From contig NW_027478165.1 in the NCBI RefSeq assembly GCF_051020975.1, positions 6,044,001 through 6,108,000 of the forward strand: 64,000 nucleotides of DNA, read 5' to 3'. Of the stretch, positions 25,097-37,972 are shown in pieces. Made by a program: the position numbers and the translations under genes. Numbering within the stretch: position 1 is the first letter of the stretch; each line of letters begins with the position of its first letter. A model generated the notes under the pieces. That model made no database searches. It was not told where the DNA came from and saw only the letters and a list, made by a program, of their open reading frames with translations. This stretch comes from Osmia lignaria lignaria. Its lineage: Eukaryota > Arthropoda > Insecta > Hymenoptera > Megachilidae.

Positions 25097-25418
25097 TCAG
25101 ATGCGTAGTTCTCGAGATATATCAAGATATCTAAAAGTTCCGAAGCCGCACCAACATAATAGAGATACAGAAACACCGTGGCCCCTTTCTTCGAGATAAC
25201 TCTGCACTATTGCGAGCTGCAAATGCCACTTCCAGCTTAGCTGTGCAGGAGAAGAACAACAAGAAGCAGAAATATCTGGAAATATGTCCGTCAGGCCCCT
25301 TCCCTTGAGATAAATCTGCAAATATCTCGGAAACGAAGCGAGCCATGGCAAAATGTTAAGAGACCGTTTTTGTAGAGAATTAAGTTTCCTACTTTTTATG
25401 TTCTATGATATTTTTTGA
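25097..25418. repeat. Chimeric b10/b1 monomer
   Basis: The head has AGATATCTAAAAG and CAGGAGAAG as in b10. The tail has GAGCCATGGC and GAGACCGTTTTTG as in b1. It also has private AAGAAGCAGAAATATCTGG. Confidence 0.75.
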
Positions 25419-26706
25419 TCAGACGCGTAGTTCTCGAGATATATCAAGATATTTAAAAGTTCCGAAGCCGCACCAACATAATAGAGATACAGAAACACCG
25501 TGGCCCCTTTGTTTGAGATAACTCTGCACTATTGCGAGCTGCAAATGCCACTTCCAGCTTAGCTGTGCAGAAGAAGAACAACAAGAAGAAGAAATATCTC
25601 GAAATATGTCCGTCAGGCCCCTTCCCTTGAGATATATCTGCAAATATCTCGGAAACGAAGCGAGCTATGGCAAAATGTTAAGAGACCTTTTTTGTAGAGA
25701 ATTAAGTTTCCTACTTTTTATGTTCTATGATATTTTTTGATCAGATGCGTAGTTCTCGAGATATATCAAGATATCTAAAAGTTCCGAAGCCGCACCAACA
25801 TAATAGAGATACAGAAACACCGTGGCCCCTTTCTTCGAGATAACTCTGCACTATTGCGAGCTGCAAATGCCACTTCCAGCTTAGCTGTGCAGGAGAAGAA
25901 CAACAAGAAGAAGAAATATCTCGAAAAATGTCCGTCAGGCCCCTTCCCTTGAGATAAATCTGCAAATATCTCGGAAACGAAGCGAGCTATGGCAAAATGT
26001 TAAGAGACCTTTTTTGTAGAGAATTAAGTTTCCTACTTTTTATGTTCTATGATATTTTTTGATCGGATGCGTAGTTCTCGAGATATATCAAGATATTTAA
26101 AAGTTCCGAAGCCGCACCAACATAATAGAGATACAGAAACACCGTGGCCCCTTTCTTTGAGATAACTCTGCACTATTGCGAGCTGCAAATGCCACTTCCA
26201 GCTTTGCTGTGCAGAAGAAGAACAACAAGAAGAAGAAATATCTGGAAATATGTCCGTCAGGCCCCTTCCCTTGAGATAAATCTGCAAATATCTCGGAAAC
26301 GAAGCGAGCCATGGCAAAATGTTAAGAGACCGTTTTTGTAGAGAATTAAGTTTCCTACTTTTTATGTTCTATGATATTTTTTGATCAGACGCGTAGTTCT
26401 CGAGATATATCAAGATATTTAAAAGTTCCGAAGCCGCACCAACATAATAGAGATACAGAAACACCGTGGCCCCTTTGTTTGAGATAACTCTGCACTATTG
26501 CGAGCTGCAAATGCCACTTCCAGCTAAGCTGTGCAGAAGAAGAACAACAAGAAGAAGAAATATCTCGAAATATGTCCGTCAGGCCCCTTCCCTTGAGATA
26601 AATCTGCAAATATCTCGGAAACGAAGCGAGCTATGGCAAAATGTTAAGAGACCTTTTTTGTAGAGAATTAAGTTTCCTACTTTTTATGTTCTATGATATT
26701 TTTTGA
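25097..26706. repeat. Short B tail: b1-tail/b2 pairs (5 monomers)
   Basis: Order: b10/b1 chimera (25097), b2 (25419), b10 (25741), b1-tail mosaic (26063), b2 (26385). 25097 and 26063 share the rare TATCTGGAAATATG and GAGCCATGGC, so a 3-monomer (966 bp) duplication is likely. After 26385 the B order is lost. Confidence 0.75.
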
Positions 26707-27028
26707 TCGGATGCGTAGTTCTCGAGATATATCAAGATATTTAAAAGTTCCGAAGCCGCACCAACATAATAGAGATACAGAAACACCGTGGCCCCTTTCT
26801 TTGAGATAACTCTGCACTATTGCGAGCTGGAAATGCCACTTCCAGTTTAGCTGTGCAGAAGAAGAACAACAAGAAGAAGAAATATCTCGAAATATGTCCG
26901 TCAGGCCCCTTCCCTTGAGATATATCTGCAAATATCTCGGAAACCAAACGAGCTATGGCAAAATCTTAAGAGACCTTTTTTGTAGAGAATTATGTTTCCT
27001 ACAATTTATGTTCTATGATATTTTTTGA

Positions 27029-27350
27029 TCAGGAGCGTAGTTCTCGAGATATATCAAGATATTTAAAAGCTCCGAAGCTGCACCAACATAATAGAGGTAC
27101 AGAAACACCGTGGCCCCTTTCTTTGAGATAACTCTGCACTATTGCGAGCTGCAAATGCCACTTCCAGCTTAGCTGTGCAGAAGAAGAACAACAAGAATAA
27201 GAAATATTTCGAAATATGTCCGTCAGGCCTCTTCCCTTGAGATAAATCTGCAAATATCTCGGAAACGATGCGAGCTACGGCAAAATGTTAACAGACCTTT
27301 TTTGTAGAAAATTAGGTTTCCTACTTTTTATGTTCTATGATATTTTTTTA
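27029..27350. repeat. Monomer repeated at 28639 (GAATAAGAAATATTTCG type)
   Basis: It shares with 28639-28960 the rare AAGAATAAGAAATATTTCG, ATAGAGGTAC, AAAAGCTCCGAAGCTGC, TTAACAGACC and GTAGAAAATTAGG. The two copies are 1610 bp (5 monomers) apart. Its neighbour 27351 is not repeated at the same offset, so the copied tract was short. Confidence 0.75.
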
Positions 27351-28960
27351 TCAGATGCGTAGTTCTCGAGATATATCAAGATATTTAAAAGTTCCGAAGC
27401 TGCACCAACATAATAGAGGTACAGAAACACCGTGGCCTCTTTCTTTGAGATAACTCTGCACTATTGCGAGCTGCAAATGCCACTTCCAGCTTAGCTGTGA
27501 AGAAGAAGAACAACAAGAAGAAGAAATATCTCGGAATATGTCCGTCAGGCCCCTTCCCTTGAGCTAAATCTGCAAATATCTCGGAAACGATGCCAGCTAT
27601 GGGAAAATGTTAAGAGACCTTTTTTGTAGAGAATTAAGTTTCCTACTTTTTATGTTCTATGATATTTTTTGATCAGAAGCGTAGTTCTCGAGATATATCA
27701 AGATATTTAAAAGTTCCGAAGCTGCTCCAACATAATAGAGGTACAGAAACACCGTGGCCTCTTCCTTTGAGATAACTCTGCACTATTGCGAGCTGCAAAT
27801 GCCACTTCCAGCTTAGCTGTGCAGAAGAAGAACAACAAGAAGAAGAAATATCTCGAAATATGTCCGTCAGGCCCCTTCCCTTGAGATAAATCTGCAAATA
27901 TCTCGGAAACGAAGCGAGCTATGGCAAAATGTTAAGAGACCTTTTTTGTAGAGAATTAAGTTTGCTACTTTTTATGTTCTATGATATTTTTTGATCAGAT
28001 GCGTAGATCTCCAGATATATCAAGATATTTAAAAGTTCCGAAGCCGCACCAACATAATAGAGATACAGAAACACCGTGGCCCCTTTCTTTGAGATAACTC
28101 TGCACTATTGCGAGCTGCAAATGCCGCTTCCAGCTTAGCTGTGCAGAAGAAGAACAACAAGAAGAAGAAATATCTCGAAATATGTCCGTCAGGCCCCTTC
28201 CCTTGAGATAAATCTGCAAATATCTCGGAAACGAAGCGAGCTATGGCAAAATGTTAAGAGATCTTTTTTGTAGAGAATTAAGTTTTCCACTTTTTATGAT
28301 CCATGATATTTTTTGATCAGATGCGTAGTTCTCGAGATATATCAAGATATTTAAAAGTTCCGAAGCTGCACCAACATAATAGAGATACAGAAACACCGTG
28401 GCCCCTTTCTTTGAGGTAACTCTGCACTAGTGCGAGCCGCAAATGCCACTTCCAGCTTAGCTGTGCAGAAGAAGAACAACAAGAAGAAGAAATATCTCGA
28501 AATATGTCCGTCAGGCCCCTTCCCTTGAGATAAATCTGCAAATATCTCGGAAACGAAGCGAGCTACGGCAAAATGTTAAGAGACCTTTTTTGTAGAGAAT
28601 TAAGTTTCCTACTTTTTATGTTCTATGATATTTTTTGATCAGATGCGTAGTTCTCGAGATATATCAAGATATTTAAAAGCTCCGAAGCTGCACCAACATA
28701 ATAGAGGTACAGAAACACCGTGGCCCCTTTCTTTGAGATAACTCTGCACTATTGCGAGCTGCAAATGCCACTTCCAGCTTAGCTGTGCAGAAGAAGAACA
28801 ACAAGAATAAGAAATATTTCGAAATATGTCCGTCAGACCTCTTCCCTTGAGATAAATCGGCAAATATCTCGGAAACGAAGCGAGCTACGGCAAAATGTTA
28901 ACAGACCTTTTTTGTAGAAAATTAGGTTTCCTACTTTTTATGTTCTATGATATTTTTTGA

Positions 28961-29282
28961 TCAGAAGCGTAGTTTTCGAGATATATCGAGATATTTAAAA
29001 GTTCCGAAGCCGCACCAACATAATAGAGATACAGAAACACCGTGGCCCATTTCTGTGAAATAACTCTGCACTTTTGCGAGCAGCAAATGCCAGTTCCAGC
29101 TTAGCTGTGCAGAAGAAGCACAACAAGATCAAGAAATATCTCGGAATATGTACGTCAGGCCCCTTCCCTTGAGCTAAATCTCCAAATATCTCGCAAACAA
29201 TCCGAGCTATGGCAAAATGTTAAAAGACCTTTTTTGTGGAGAATTACGTTTCCTACCTTTTATGTTCTATGATATTTTTTGA
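28961..29282. repeat. Highly divergent monomer
   Basis: It carries many changes at normally constant sites: CCCATTTCTGTGAAATAAC, CACTTTTGCGAGCAGC, GCCAGTTCC, AAGCACAACAAGATCAAG, TCTCGGAATATGTACG, GAGCTAAATCTCC, CTCGCAAACAATCCGAG and TTAAAAGACC. Most of these are shared with 29605-29923. The head (AGAAGCG, TTTTCGAG) is ordinary, so only the body is divergent. Confidence 0.8.
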
Positions 29283-29604
29283 TCAGATGCGTAGTTCTCG
29301 AGATATATCAAGATATTTAAAAGTTCCGAAGCCGCACCAACATAATAGAGATACAGAAACACCGTGGCCCCTTTCTTTGAGATAACTCTGCACTATTGCG
29401 AGCTGCAAATGCCACTTCCAGCTTAGCTGTGCAGAAGAAGAACAACAAGAAGAAGAAATATCTCGAAATATGTCCGTCAGGCCCCTTCCCTTGAGATAAA
29501 TCTGCAAATATCTCGGAAACGAAGCGAGCTATGGCAAAATGTTAAGATACCTTTTTTGTAGAGAATTAAGTTTCCTCCTTTTTATGTTGTATGATATTTT
29601 TTGA

Positions 29605-29923
29605 TCAGATGCGTAGTTCTCGAGATATATCAAGATATTTAAAAGTTCCGAAGCCGCACCAACATAATAGAGATACAGAAACACCGTGGCCCATTTCTGT
29701 GAGATAACTCTGCACTTTTGCGAGCAGCAAATGCCAGTTCCAGCTTAGCTGTGCAGAAGAAGCACAACAAGATCAAGAAATATCTCGGAATATGTACGTC
29801 AGGCCCCTTCCCTTGAGCTAAATCTGCAAATATCTCGCAAACAATCCGAGCTATGGCAAAATGTTAAAAGACCTTTTTTGTGGAGAATGACGTTTCCTAC
29901 CTTTTATGTTCTATATTTTTTGA
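29605..29923. repeat. Second highly divergent monomer, 319 bp
   Basis: It shares the divergent body of 28961 but has the AGATGCG/ATCAAG head. Near 29914 it lacks three bases: TTCTATATTTTTTG instead of TTCTATGATATTTTTTG. It also has GAGAATGACG where 28961 has GAGAATTACG. Confidence 0.85.
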
Positions 29924-32499
29924 TCAGATGCGTAGTTCTCGAGATATATCAAGATATTTAAAAGTTCCGAAGCCGCACCAACATAATAGAGATACAGAAA
30001 CACCGTGGCCCCTTTCTTTGAGATAACTCTGCACTATTGCGAGCTGCAAATGCCACTTCCAGCTTAGCTGTGCAGAAGAAGAACAACAAGAAGAAGAAGT
30101 ATCTCGAAATATGTCCGTCAGGCCCCTTCCCTTGAGATAAATCTGCAAATATCTCGGAAACGAAGCGAGCTATGGCAAAATGTTAAGAGACCTTTTTTGT
30201 AGAGAATTACGTTTCCTACTTTTTAAGTTCTATGATATTTTTTGATCAGAAGCGTAGTTTTCGAGATATATCGAGATATTTAAAGGTTCCGAAGCCGCAC
30301 CAACATAATAGAGATACAGAAACACCGTGGCCCCTTTCTTTGAGATAACTCTGCACTATTGCGACCTGCAAATGCCACTTCCAGCTTAGCTGTGCAGAAG
30401 AAGAACAACAAGAAGAAGAAATATCTCGAAATATGTCCGTCAGGCCCCTTCCCTTGAGATAAATCTGCAAATATCTCGGAAACGAAGCGAGCTATGGCAA
30501 AATGTTAAGAGACCTTTTTTGTAGAGAATTATGTTTCCTACAATTTATGTTCTATGATATTTTTTGATCAGAAGCGTAGTTTTCGAGATATATCGAGATA
30601 TTTAAAAATTCCGAAGCCGCACCAACATAATAGAGGTACAGAAACACCGTGGCCTCTTTCTTTGAGATAACTCTGCACTATTGCGAGCTGCAAATGCCAC
30701 TTCGAGCTTAGCTGTGCAGAAGAAGAATAACAAGAAGAAGAAATATCTCGAAATATGTCCGTCAGACCCCTTCCCTTGAGATAAATCTGCAAATATCTCG
30801 GAAACGAAGCGAGCTATGGCAAAATGTTAAGAGACCTTTTTTGTAGAGAATTATGTTTCCTACAATTTACTCTCTATGATATTTTTTGATCAGAAGCGTA
30901 GTTTTCGAGATATATCGAGATATTTAAAAGTTCCGAAGCCGCACCAACATAATAGAGATACAGAAACACCGTGGCCCCTTTCTTTGAGATAACTCTGCAC
31001 TATTGCGACCTGCAAATGCCACTTCCAGCTTAGCTGTGCAGAAGAAGAACAACAAGAAGAAGAAATATCTCGAAATATGTCCGTCAGGCACCTTCCCTTG
31101 AGATAAATCTGCAAATATCTCGGAAACGAAGCGAGCTATGGCAAAAGGTTAAGAGACCTTTTTTGTAGAGAATTAAGTTTCCTACTTTTTATGTTGTATG
31201 ATATTTTTTGATCAGATGCGTTGTTCTCGAGATATATCAAGATATTTAAAAGTTCCGAAGCTGCACCAACATAATAGAGATACAGAAACACCGTGGCCCC
31301 TTTCTTTGAGATAACTCTGCACTATTGCGAGCTGCAAATGCCACTTCCAGCTTAGCTGTGCAGAAGAAGAACAACAAGAAGAAGAAATATCTCGAAATAT
31401 GTCCGTCAGGCCCCTTCCCTTGAGATATATCTGCAAATATCTCGGAAACGAAGCGAGCTATGGCAAAATCTTAAGAGACCTTTTTTGTAGAGAATTACGT
31501 CTCCTACAAGTTATGTTCTATGATATTTTTTGATCAGAAGCGTAGTTTTCGAGATATATCGAGATATTTAAAAGTTCCGAAGCCGCACCAACATAATAGA
31601 GATACAGAAACACCGTGGCCCCTTTCTTTGAGATAACTCTGCACTAGTGCGGGCCGCAAATGCCATTTCCAGCTTAGCTGTGCAGAAGAAGAACAACAAG
31701 AAGAAGAAATATCCCGAAATATGTCCGTCAGGCCCCTTCCCTTGAGATAAATCTGCATATATCTCGGAAACCATGCGAGCTATGGCAAAATGTTAAGAGA
31801 CCTTATTTGTAGAGAATTAAGTTTCCTACTTTTTGTGTTCTATGATATTTTTTGATCAGATGCGTAGTTCTCGAGATATATCAAGATATTTAAAAGTTCC
31901 GAAGCTGCACCAACATAATAGAGGTACAGAAACACCGTGGCCTCTTTCTTTGAGATAACTCTGCACTATTGCGAGCTGCAAATGCCACTTCCAGCTTAGC
32001 TGTGCAGAAGAAGAACAACAAGAAGAAGAAATATCTCGAAATATGTCCGTCAGGCCCCTTCCCTTGAGATAAATCAGCAAATATCTCGGAAACGAAGCGA
32101 GCTATGGCAAAATGTTAAGAGACCTTTTTTGTAGAGAATTATGTCTCCTACAAGTTATGTTCTATGATATTTTTTTATCAGAAGCGTAGTTTTCGAGATA
32201 TATCGAGATATTTAAAAGTTCCGAAGCCGCACCAACATAATAGAGATACAGAAACACCGTGGCCCCTTTCTTTGAGATAACTCTGCACTAGTGCGGGCCG
32301 CAAATGCCACTTCCAGCTTAGCTGTGCAGAAGAAGAACAACAAGAAGAAGAAATATCTCCAAATATGTCCCTCAGGCCCCTTCCCTTGATATAAATCTGC
32401 AAATATCTCGGAAACGAAGCGAGCTAAGGCAAAATGTTAAGAGACTTTATTTGTAGAGAATTAAGTTTCCTACTTTTTATGTTCTATGATATTTTTTGA

Positions 32500-32820
32500 T
32501 CAGATGCGTAGTTCTCGAGATATATCAAGATATTTAAAAGTTCCGAAGCCGCACCAACATAATAGAGATACAGAAACACCGTGCCCCTTTCTTTGAGATA
32601 ACTCTACACTATTGGGAGCTGGAAATGCCACTTCCAGTTTAGCTGTGCAGAAGAAGAACAACAAGAAGAAGAAATATCTCGAAATATGTCCGTCAGGCCC
32701 CTTCCCTTGAGATAAATCTGCATATATCTCGGAAACCATGCGAGCTATGGCAAAATGTTAAGAGACCTTATTTGTAGAGAATTAAGTTTCCTACTTTTTG
32801 TGTTCTTTGATATTTTTTGA
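32500..32820. repeat. 321-bp monomer with a 1-bp deletion (lost G)
   Basis: ACACCGTGCCCCTTTC at about 32576-32591 has one G fewer than the usual ACCGTGGCCCC. It also has private ACTCTACAC and TTGGGAGC. The deletion is not seen in any other monomer. Confidence 0.85.
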
Positions 32821-33786
32821 TCAGATGCGTAGTTCTCGAGATATATCAAGATATTTAAAAGTTCCGAAGCTGCACCAACATAATAGAGGTACAGAAACAC
32901 CGTGGCCTCTTTCTTTGAGATAACTCTGCACTATTGCGAGCTGCAAATGCCACTTCCAGCTTAGCTGTGCAGAAGAAGAACAACAAGAAGAAGAAATATC
33001 TCGAAATATGTCCGTCAGGCCCCTTCCCTTGAGATAAATCTGCATATATCTCGGAAACCAGGCGAGCTATGGCAAAATGTTAAGAGACCTTTTTTGTAGA
33101 GAATTAAGTTTCGTACTTCTTATGTTCTATGATATTTTTTGATCAGATGCGTAGTTCTCGAGATATATCAAGATATTTAAAAGTTCCGAAGCCGCACCAA
33201 CATAATAGAGATACAGAAACACCGTGGCCCCTTTCTTTGAGATAACTCTGCACTATTGCGAGCTGGAAATGCCACTTCCAGTTTAGCTGTGCAGAAGAAG
33301 AACAACAAGAAGAAGAAATATCTCGAAATATGTCCGTCAGGCCCCATCCCTTGAGATAAATCAGCAAATATCTCGGAAACGAAGCAAGCTATGGCAAAAT
33401 GTTAAGAGACCTTTTTTGTAGAGAATTAAGTTTCCTACTTTTTATGTAGTATGATATTTTTTGATCAGATGCGTAGTTCTCGAGATATATCAAGATATTT
33501 AAAAGTTCCGAAGCCGCACCAACATAATAGAGATACAGAAACACCGTGGCCCCTTTCTTTGAGATAACTCTGCACTATTGCGAGCTGGAAATGCCACTTC
33601 CAGTTTAGCTGTGCAGAAGAAGAACAACAAGAAGAAGAAATATCTCGAAATATGTCCGTCAGGCCCCTTCCCTTGAGATAAATCAGCAAATATCTCGGAA
33701 ACGAAGCGAGCTATGGCAAAATGTTAAGAGACCTTTTTTGTAGAGAATTAAGTTTCCTACTTTTTATGTTCTGTGATATTTTTTGA

Positions 33787-34430
33787 TCAGATGCGTAGTT
33801 CTCGAGATATATCAAGATATTTAAAAGTTCCGAAGCCGCACCAACATAATAGAGATACAGAAACACCGTGGCCCCTTTCTTTGAGATAACTCTGCACTAT
33901 TGCGAGCTGGAAATGCCACTACCAGTTTAGCTGTGCAGAAGAAGAACAACAAGAAGAAGAAATATCTCGAAATATGTCCGTCACGCCCCTTCCCTTGAGA
34001 TAAATCTGCATATATCTCGGAAACCAGGCGAGCTATGGCAAAATGTTAAGAGACCTTTTTTGTAGAGAATTAAGTTTCGTACTTCTTATGTTCTATGATA
34101 TTTTTTGATCAGACGCGTAGTTCTCGAGATATATCAAGATATTTAAAAGTTCCGAAGCCGCACCAACATAATAGAGATACAGAAACACCGTGGACCCTTT
34201 CTTTGAGATAACTCTGCACTATTGCGAGCTGCAAATGCCACTTCCAGCTTAGCTGTGCAGAAGAAGAACAACAAGAAGAAGAAATATCTCGAAATATGTC
34301 CGTCAGGCCCCTTCCCTTGAGATATATCTGCAAATATCTCGGACACGAAACGAGCTATGGCAAAATGTTAAGAGACCTTTTTTGTAGAGAATTATGTTTC
34401 CTACAATTTATGTTCTATGATATTTTTTGA
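33787..34430. repeat. Two lead-in monomers of block D (d1, d2)
   Basis: 33787 (GTCACGCCCC, GCATATATCTCGG, AACCAGGCG) reappears at 37329 and 39261. 34109 (GTGGACCCTTTC) reappears at 39583. They precede the first anchor monomer at 34431, just as 39261 and 39583 precede the anchor at 39905. Confidence 0.8.
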
Positions 34431-36040
34431 TCAGAAGCGTAGTTTTCGAGATATATCGAGATATTTAAAAGTTCCGAAGCCGCACCAACATAATAGAGAT
34501 CCAGAAACACCGTGGCCCCTTCCTTTGAGATAACTCTGCACTAGTGCGAGCCGCAAATACCACTTCCAGCTTAGCTGTGCAGAAGAAGAACAACAAGAAG
34601 AAGAAATATCTCGAAATATGTCCGTCAGGCCCCTTCCCTCGAGATAAATCTGCAAATATCTCGGAAACGAAGCGAGCTATGGCAAAATGTTAAGAGACCT
34701 TTGTTGTAGGGAATTAAGTTTCCTACTTTTTATGTTCTATGATATTTTTTGATCAGATGCGTTGTTCTCGAGATATATCAAGATATTTAAAAGTTCCGAA
34801 GCCGCACCAACATAATAGAGATACAGAAACACCGTGGCCCCTTTCTTTGAGATAACTCTGCACTAGTGCGAGCCGCAAATGCCACTTCCAGCTTAGCTGT
34901 GCAGAAGAAGAACAACAAGAAGAAGAAATATCTCGAAATATGTCCGTCAGGCCCCTTCCCTTGAAATAAATCTGCCAATATCTCGGAAACGAAGCGAGCT
35001 ATGGCAAAATGTTAAGAGACCTTTTTTGGAGAGAATTAAGTTTCCTACTTTTTATGTTCTATGATATTTTTTGATCAGAAGCGTAGTTTTCGAGATATAT
35101 CGAGATATTTAAAAGTTCCGAAGCCGCACCAACATAATAGAGATCCAGAAACACCGTGGCCCCTTTCTTTGAGATAACTCTGCACTAGTGCGAGCCGCAA
35201 ATGCCACTTCCAGCTTAGCTGTGCAGAAGAAGAACAACAAGAAGAAGAAATATCTCGAAATATGTCCGTCAGGCCCCTTCCCTCGAGATAAATCTGCAAA
35301 TATCTCGGAAACGAAGCGAGCTATGGCAAAATGTTTAGAGACCTTTGTTGTAGAGAATTAAGTTTCCTACTTTTTATGTTCTATGATATTTTTTGATCAG
35401 ATGCGTTGTTCTTGAGATATATCAAGATATTTAAAAGTTCCGAAGCCGCACCAACATAATAGAGATACAGAAACACCGTGGCCCCTTTCTTTGAGATAAC
35501 TCTGCACTATTGCGAGCTGCAAATGCCACTTCCAGCTTAGCTGTGCAGAAGAAGAACAACAAGAAGAAGAAATAACACGAAATATGTCCGTTAGGCCCCT
35601 TCCCTTGAGATAAATCTGCAAATATCTCGGAAACGAAGCGAGCTATGGCAAAATGTTAAGAGACCTTTTTTGTAGAGAATTAAGTTTCCTACTTTTTATG
35701 TTGTATGATATTTTTTGATCAGGTGCGTAGTTCTCGAGATATATCAAGATATTTAAAAGTTCCGAAGCCGCACCAACATAATAGAGATACAGAAACACCG
35801 TGGCCCCTTTCTTTGAGATAACTCTGCACTAGTGCGAGCCGCAAATGTCACTTCCAGCTTAGCTGTGCAGAAGAAGAACAACAAGAAGAAGAAATATCTC
35901 GAAATATGTCCGTCAGGCCCCTTCCCTTGAAATATATCTGCCAATATCTCGGAAACGAAGCGAGCTATGGCAAAATGTTAAGAGACCTCTTTTGTAGAGA
36001 ATTAAGTTTCCTACTTTTTATGTTCTATGATATTTTTTGA

Positions 36041-37972
36041 TCAGATGCGTAGATCTCGAGATATATCAAGATATTTAAAAGTTCCGAAGCTGCACCAACA
36101 TAATAGAGGTACAGAAACACCGTGGCCGCTTTCTTTGAGATAACTCTGCACTATTGCGAGCTGCAAATGCCACTTCCAGCTTAGCTGTGCAGAAGAAGAA
36201 CAACAAGAAGAAGAAATATCTCGAAATATGTCCGTCAGGCCCCATCCCTTGAGATAAATCTGCAAATATCTCGGAAACCAAGCGAGCTATGGCAAAATGT
36301 TAAGAGACCTTTCTTGTAGAGAATTAAGTTTCCTACTTTTTATGTTCTATGATATTTTTTGATCAGATACGTAGTTCTCGAGATATATCAAGATATTTAA
36401 AAGTTCCGAAGCCGCACCAACATAATAGAGATACAGAAACACCGTGGCCCCTTTCTTTGAGATAACTCTGCACTATTGCGAGCTGCAAATGCCACTTCCA
36501 GCTTAGCTGTGCAGAAGAAGAACAACAAGAAGAAGAAATATCTCGAAATATGTCCGTCAGGCCCCTTCCCTTGAGATAAATCTGCAAATATCTCGGAAAC
36601 GAAGCGAGCGATGGCAAAATGTTAAGAGACCTTTTTTGTAGAGAATTATGTTTCCTACTTTTTATGTTCTATGATATTTTTTGATCAGACGCGTAGTTCT
36701 CGAGATATATCAAGATATTTAAAAGTTCCGAAGCCGCACCAACATAATAGAGATACAGAAACACCGTGGCCCCTTTCTTTGAGATAACTCTGCACTATTG
36801 CGAGCTGCAAACGCCACTTCCAGCTTAGCTGTGCAGAAGAAGAACAACGAGAAGAAGAAATATCTCGAAATATGTCCGTCAAGCCCCTTCCCTTGAGATA
36901 AATCTGAAAATATCTCGGAAACGAAGCGAGCTATGGCAAAATGTTAAGAGACCTTATTTGTAGAGAATTAAGTTTCCTACTTTTTATGCTCTATGCTATT
37001 TTTTGATCAGATGCGTAGTTCTCGAGATATATCAAGATATTTAAAAGTTCCGAAGCCGCACCAACATAATAGAGATACAGAAACACCGTGGCCCCTTTCT
37101 TTGCGATAACTCTGCACTATTGCGAGCTGCAAATGCCACTTCCATCTTAGCTGTGCAGAAGAAGAACAACAAGAAGAAGAAATATCTCGAAATATGTCCG
37201 TCAGGCCCCTTCCCTTGAGATAAATCAGCAAATATCTCGGAAACGAAGCGAGCTATGGCAAAATGTTAAGAGACCTTTTTTGTAGAGAATTAAGTTTCCT
37301 ACTTTTTATGTTCTGTGATATTTTTTGATCAGATGCGTAGTTCTCGAGATATATCAAGATATTTAAAAGTTCCGAAGCCGCACCAACATAATAGAGATAC
37401 AGAAACACCGTGGCCCCTTTCTTTGAGATAACTCTGCACTATTGCGAGCTGGAAATGCCACTTCCAGTTTAGCTGTGCAGAAGAAGAACAACAAGAAGAA
37501 GAAATATCTCGAAATATGTCCGTCACGCCCCTTCCCTTGAGATAAATCTGCATATATCTCGGAAACCAGGCGAGCTATGGCAAAATGTTAGGAGACCTTT
37601 TTTGTAGAGAATTAAGTTTCGTACTTCTTATGTTCTATGATATTTTTTGATCAGATGCGTAGTTCTCGAGATATATCAAGATATTTAAAAGTTCCGAAGC
37701 CGCACCAACATAATAGAGATACAGAAACACCGTGGCCCCTTTCTTTGAGATAACTCTGCACTAGTGCGAGCCGCAAATGCCACTTCCAGCTTAGCTGTGC
37801 AGAAGAAGAACAACAAGAAGAAGAAATATCTCGAAATATGTCCGTCAGGCCCCTTCCCTTGAAATATATCTGCCAATATCTCGGAAACGAAGCGAGCTAT
37901 GGCAAAATGTTAAGAGACCTCTTTTGTAGAGAATTAAGTTTCCTACTTTTTATGTTCTATGATATTTTTTGA
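36041..37972. repeat. 6-monomer tandem unit, first copy (d8-d9-d10-d11-d1-d7)
   Basis: Monomers at 36041 (GTAGATCTCGAG, GTGGCCGC, CCCATCCC), 36363 (AGATACGTAG, GAGCGATGGC), 36685 (CAAACGCC, CAACGAGAAG, GTCAAGCCCC), 37007 (TTTGCGATAAC, CCATCTTAG), 37329 and 37651. The next copy starts 1932 bp later. A visible difference is ATCTGAAAATATC at 36902 against ATCTGCAAATATC at 38834. Confidence 0.85.

Larger units (their letters stand above)
26707..33786. repeat. Block C: 22 heterogeneous monomers with little higher-order order
   Basis: Only short-range relations are visible: 27029 with 28639 (5 monomers apart), 28961 with 29605 (2 apart), 30246 with 30890 (2 apart), 31534 with 32178 (2 apart, GCGGGCCGC), 31856 with 32821 (3 apart). 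Single monomers carry more private substitutions than elsewhere. A 3-bp and a 1-bp deletion occur here. It looks like an older or less recently homogenised stretch between two better ordered domains. Confidence 0.8.
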
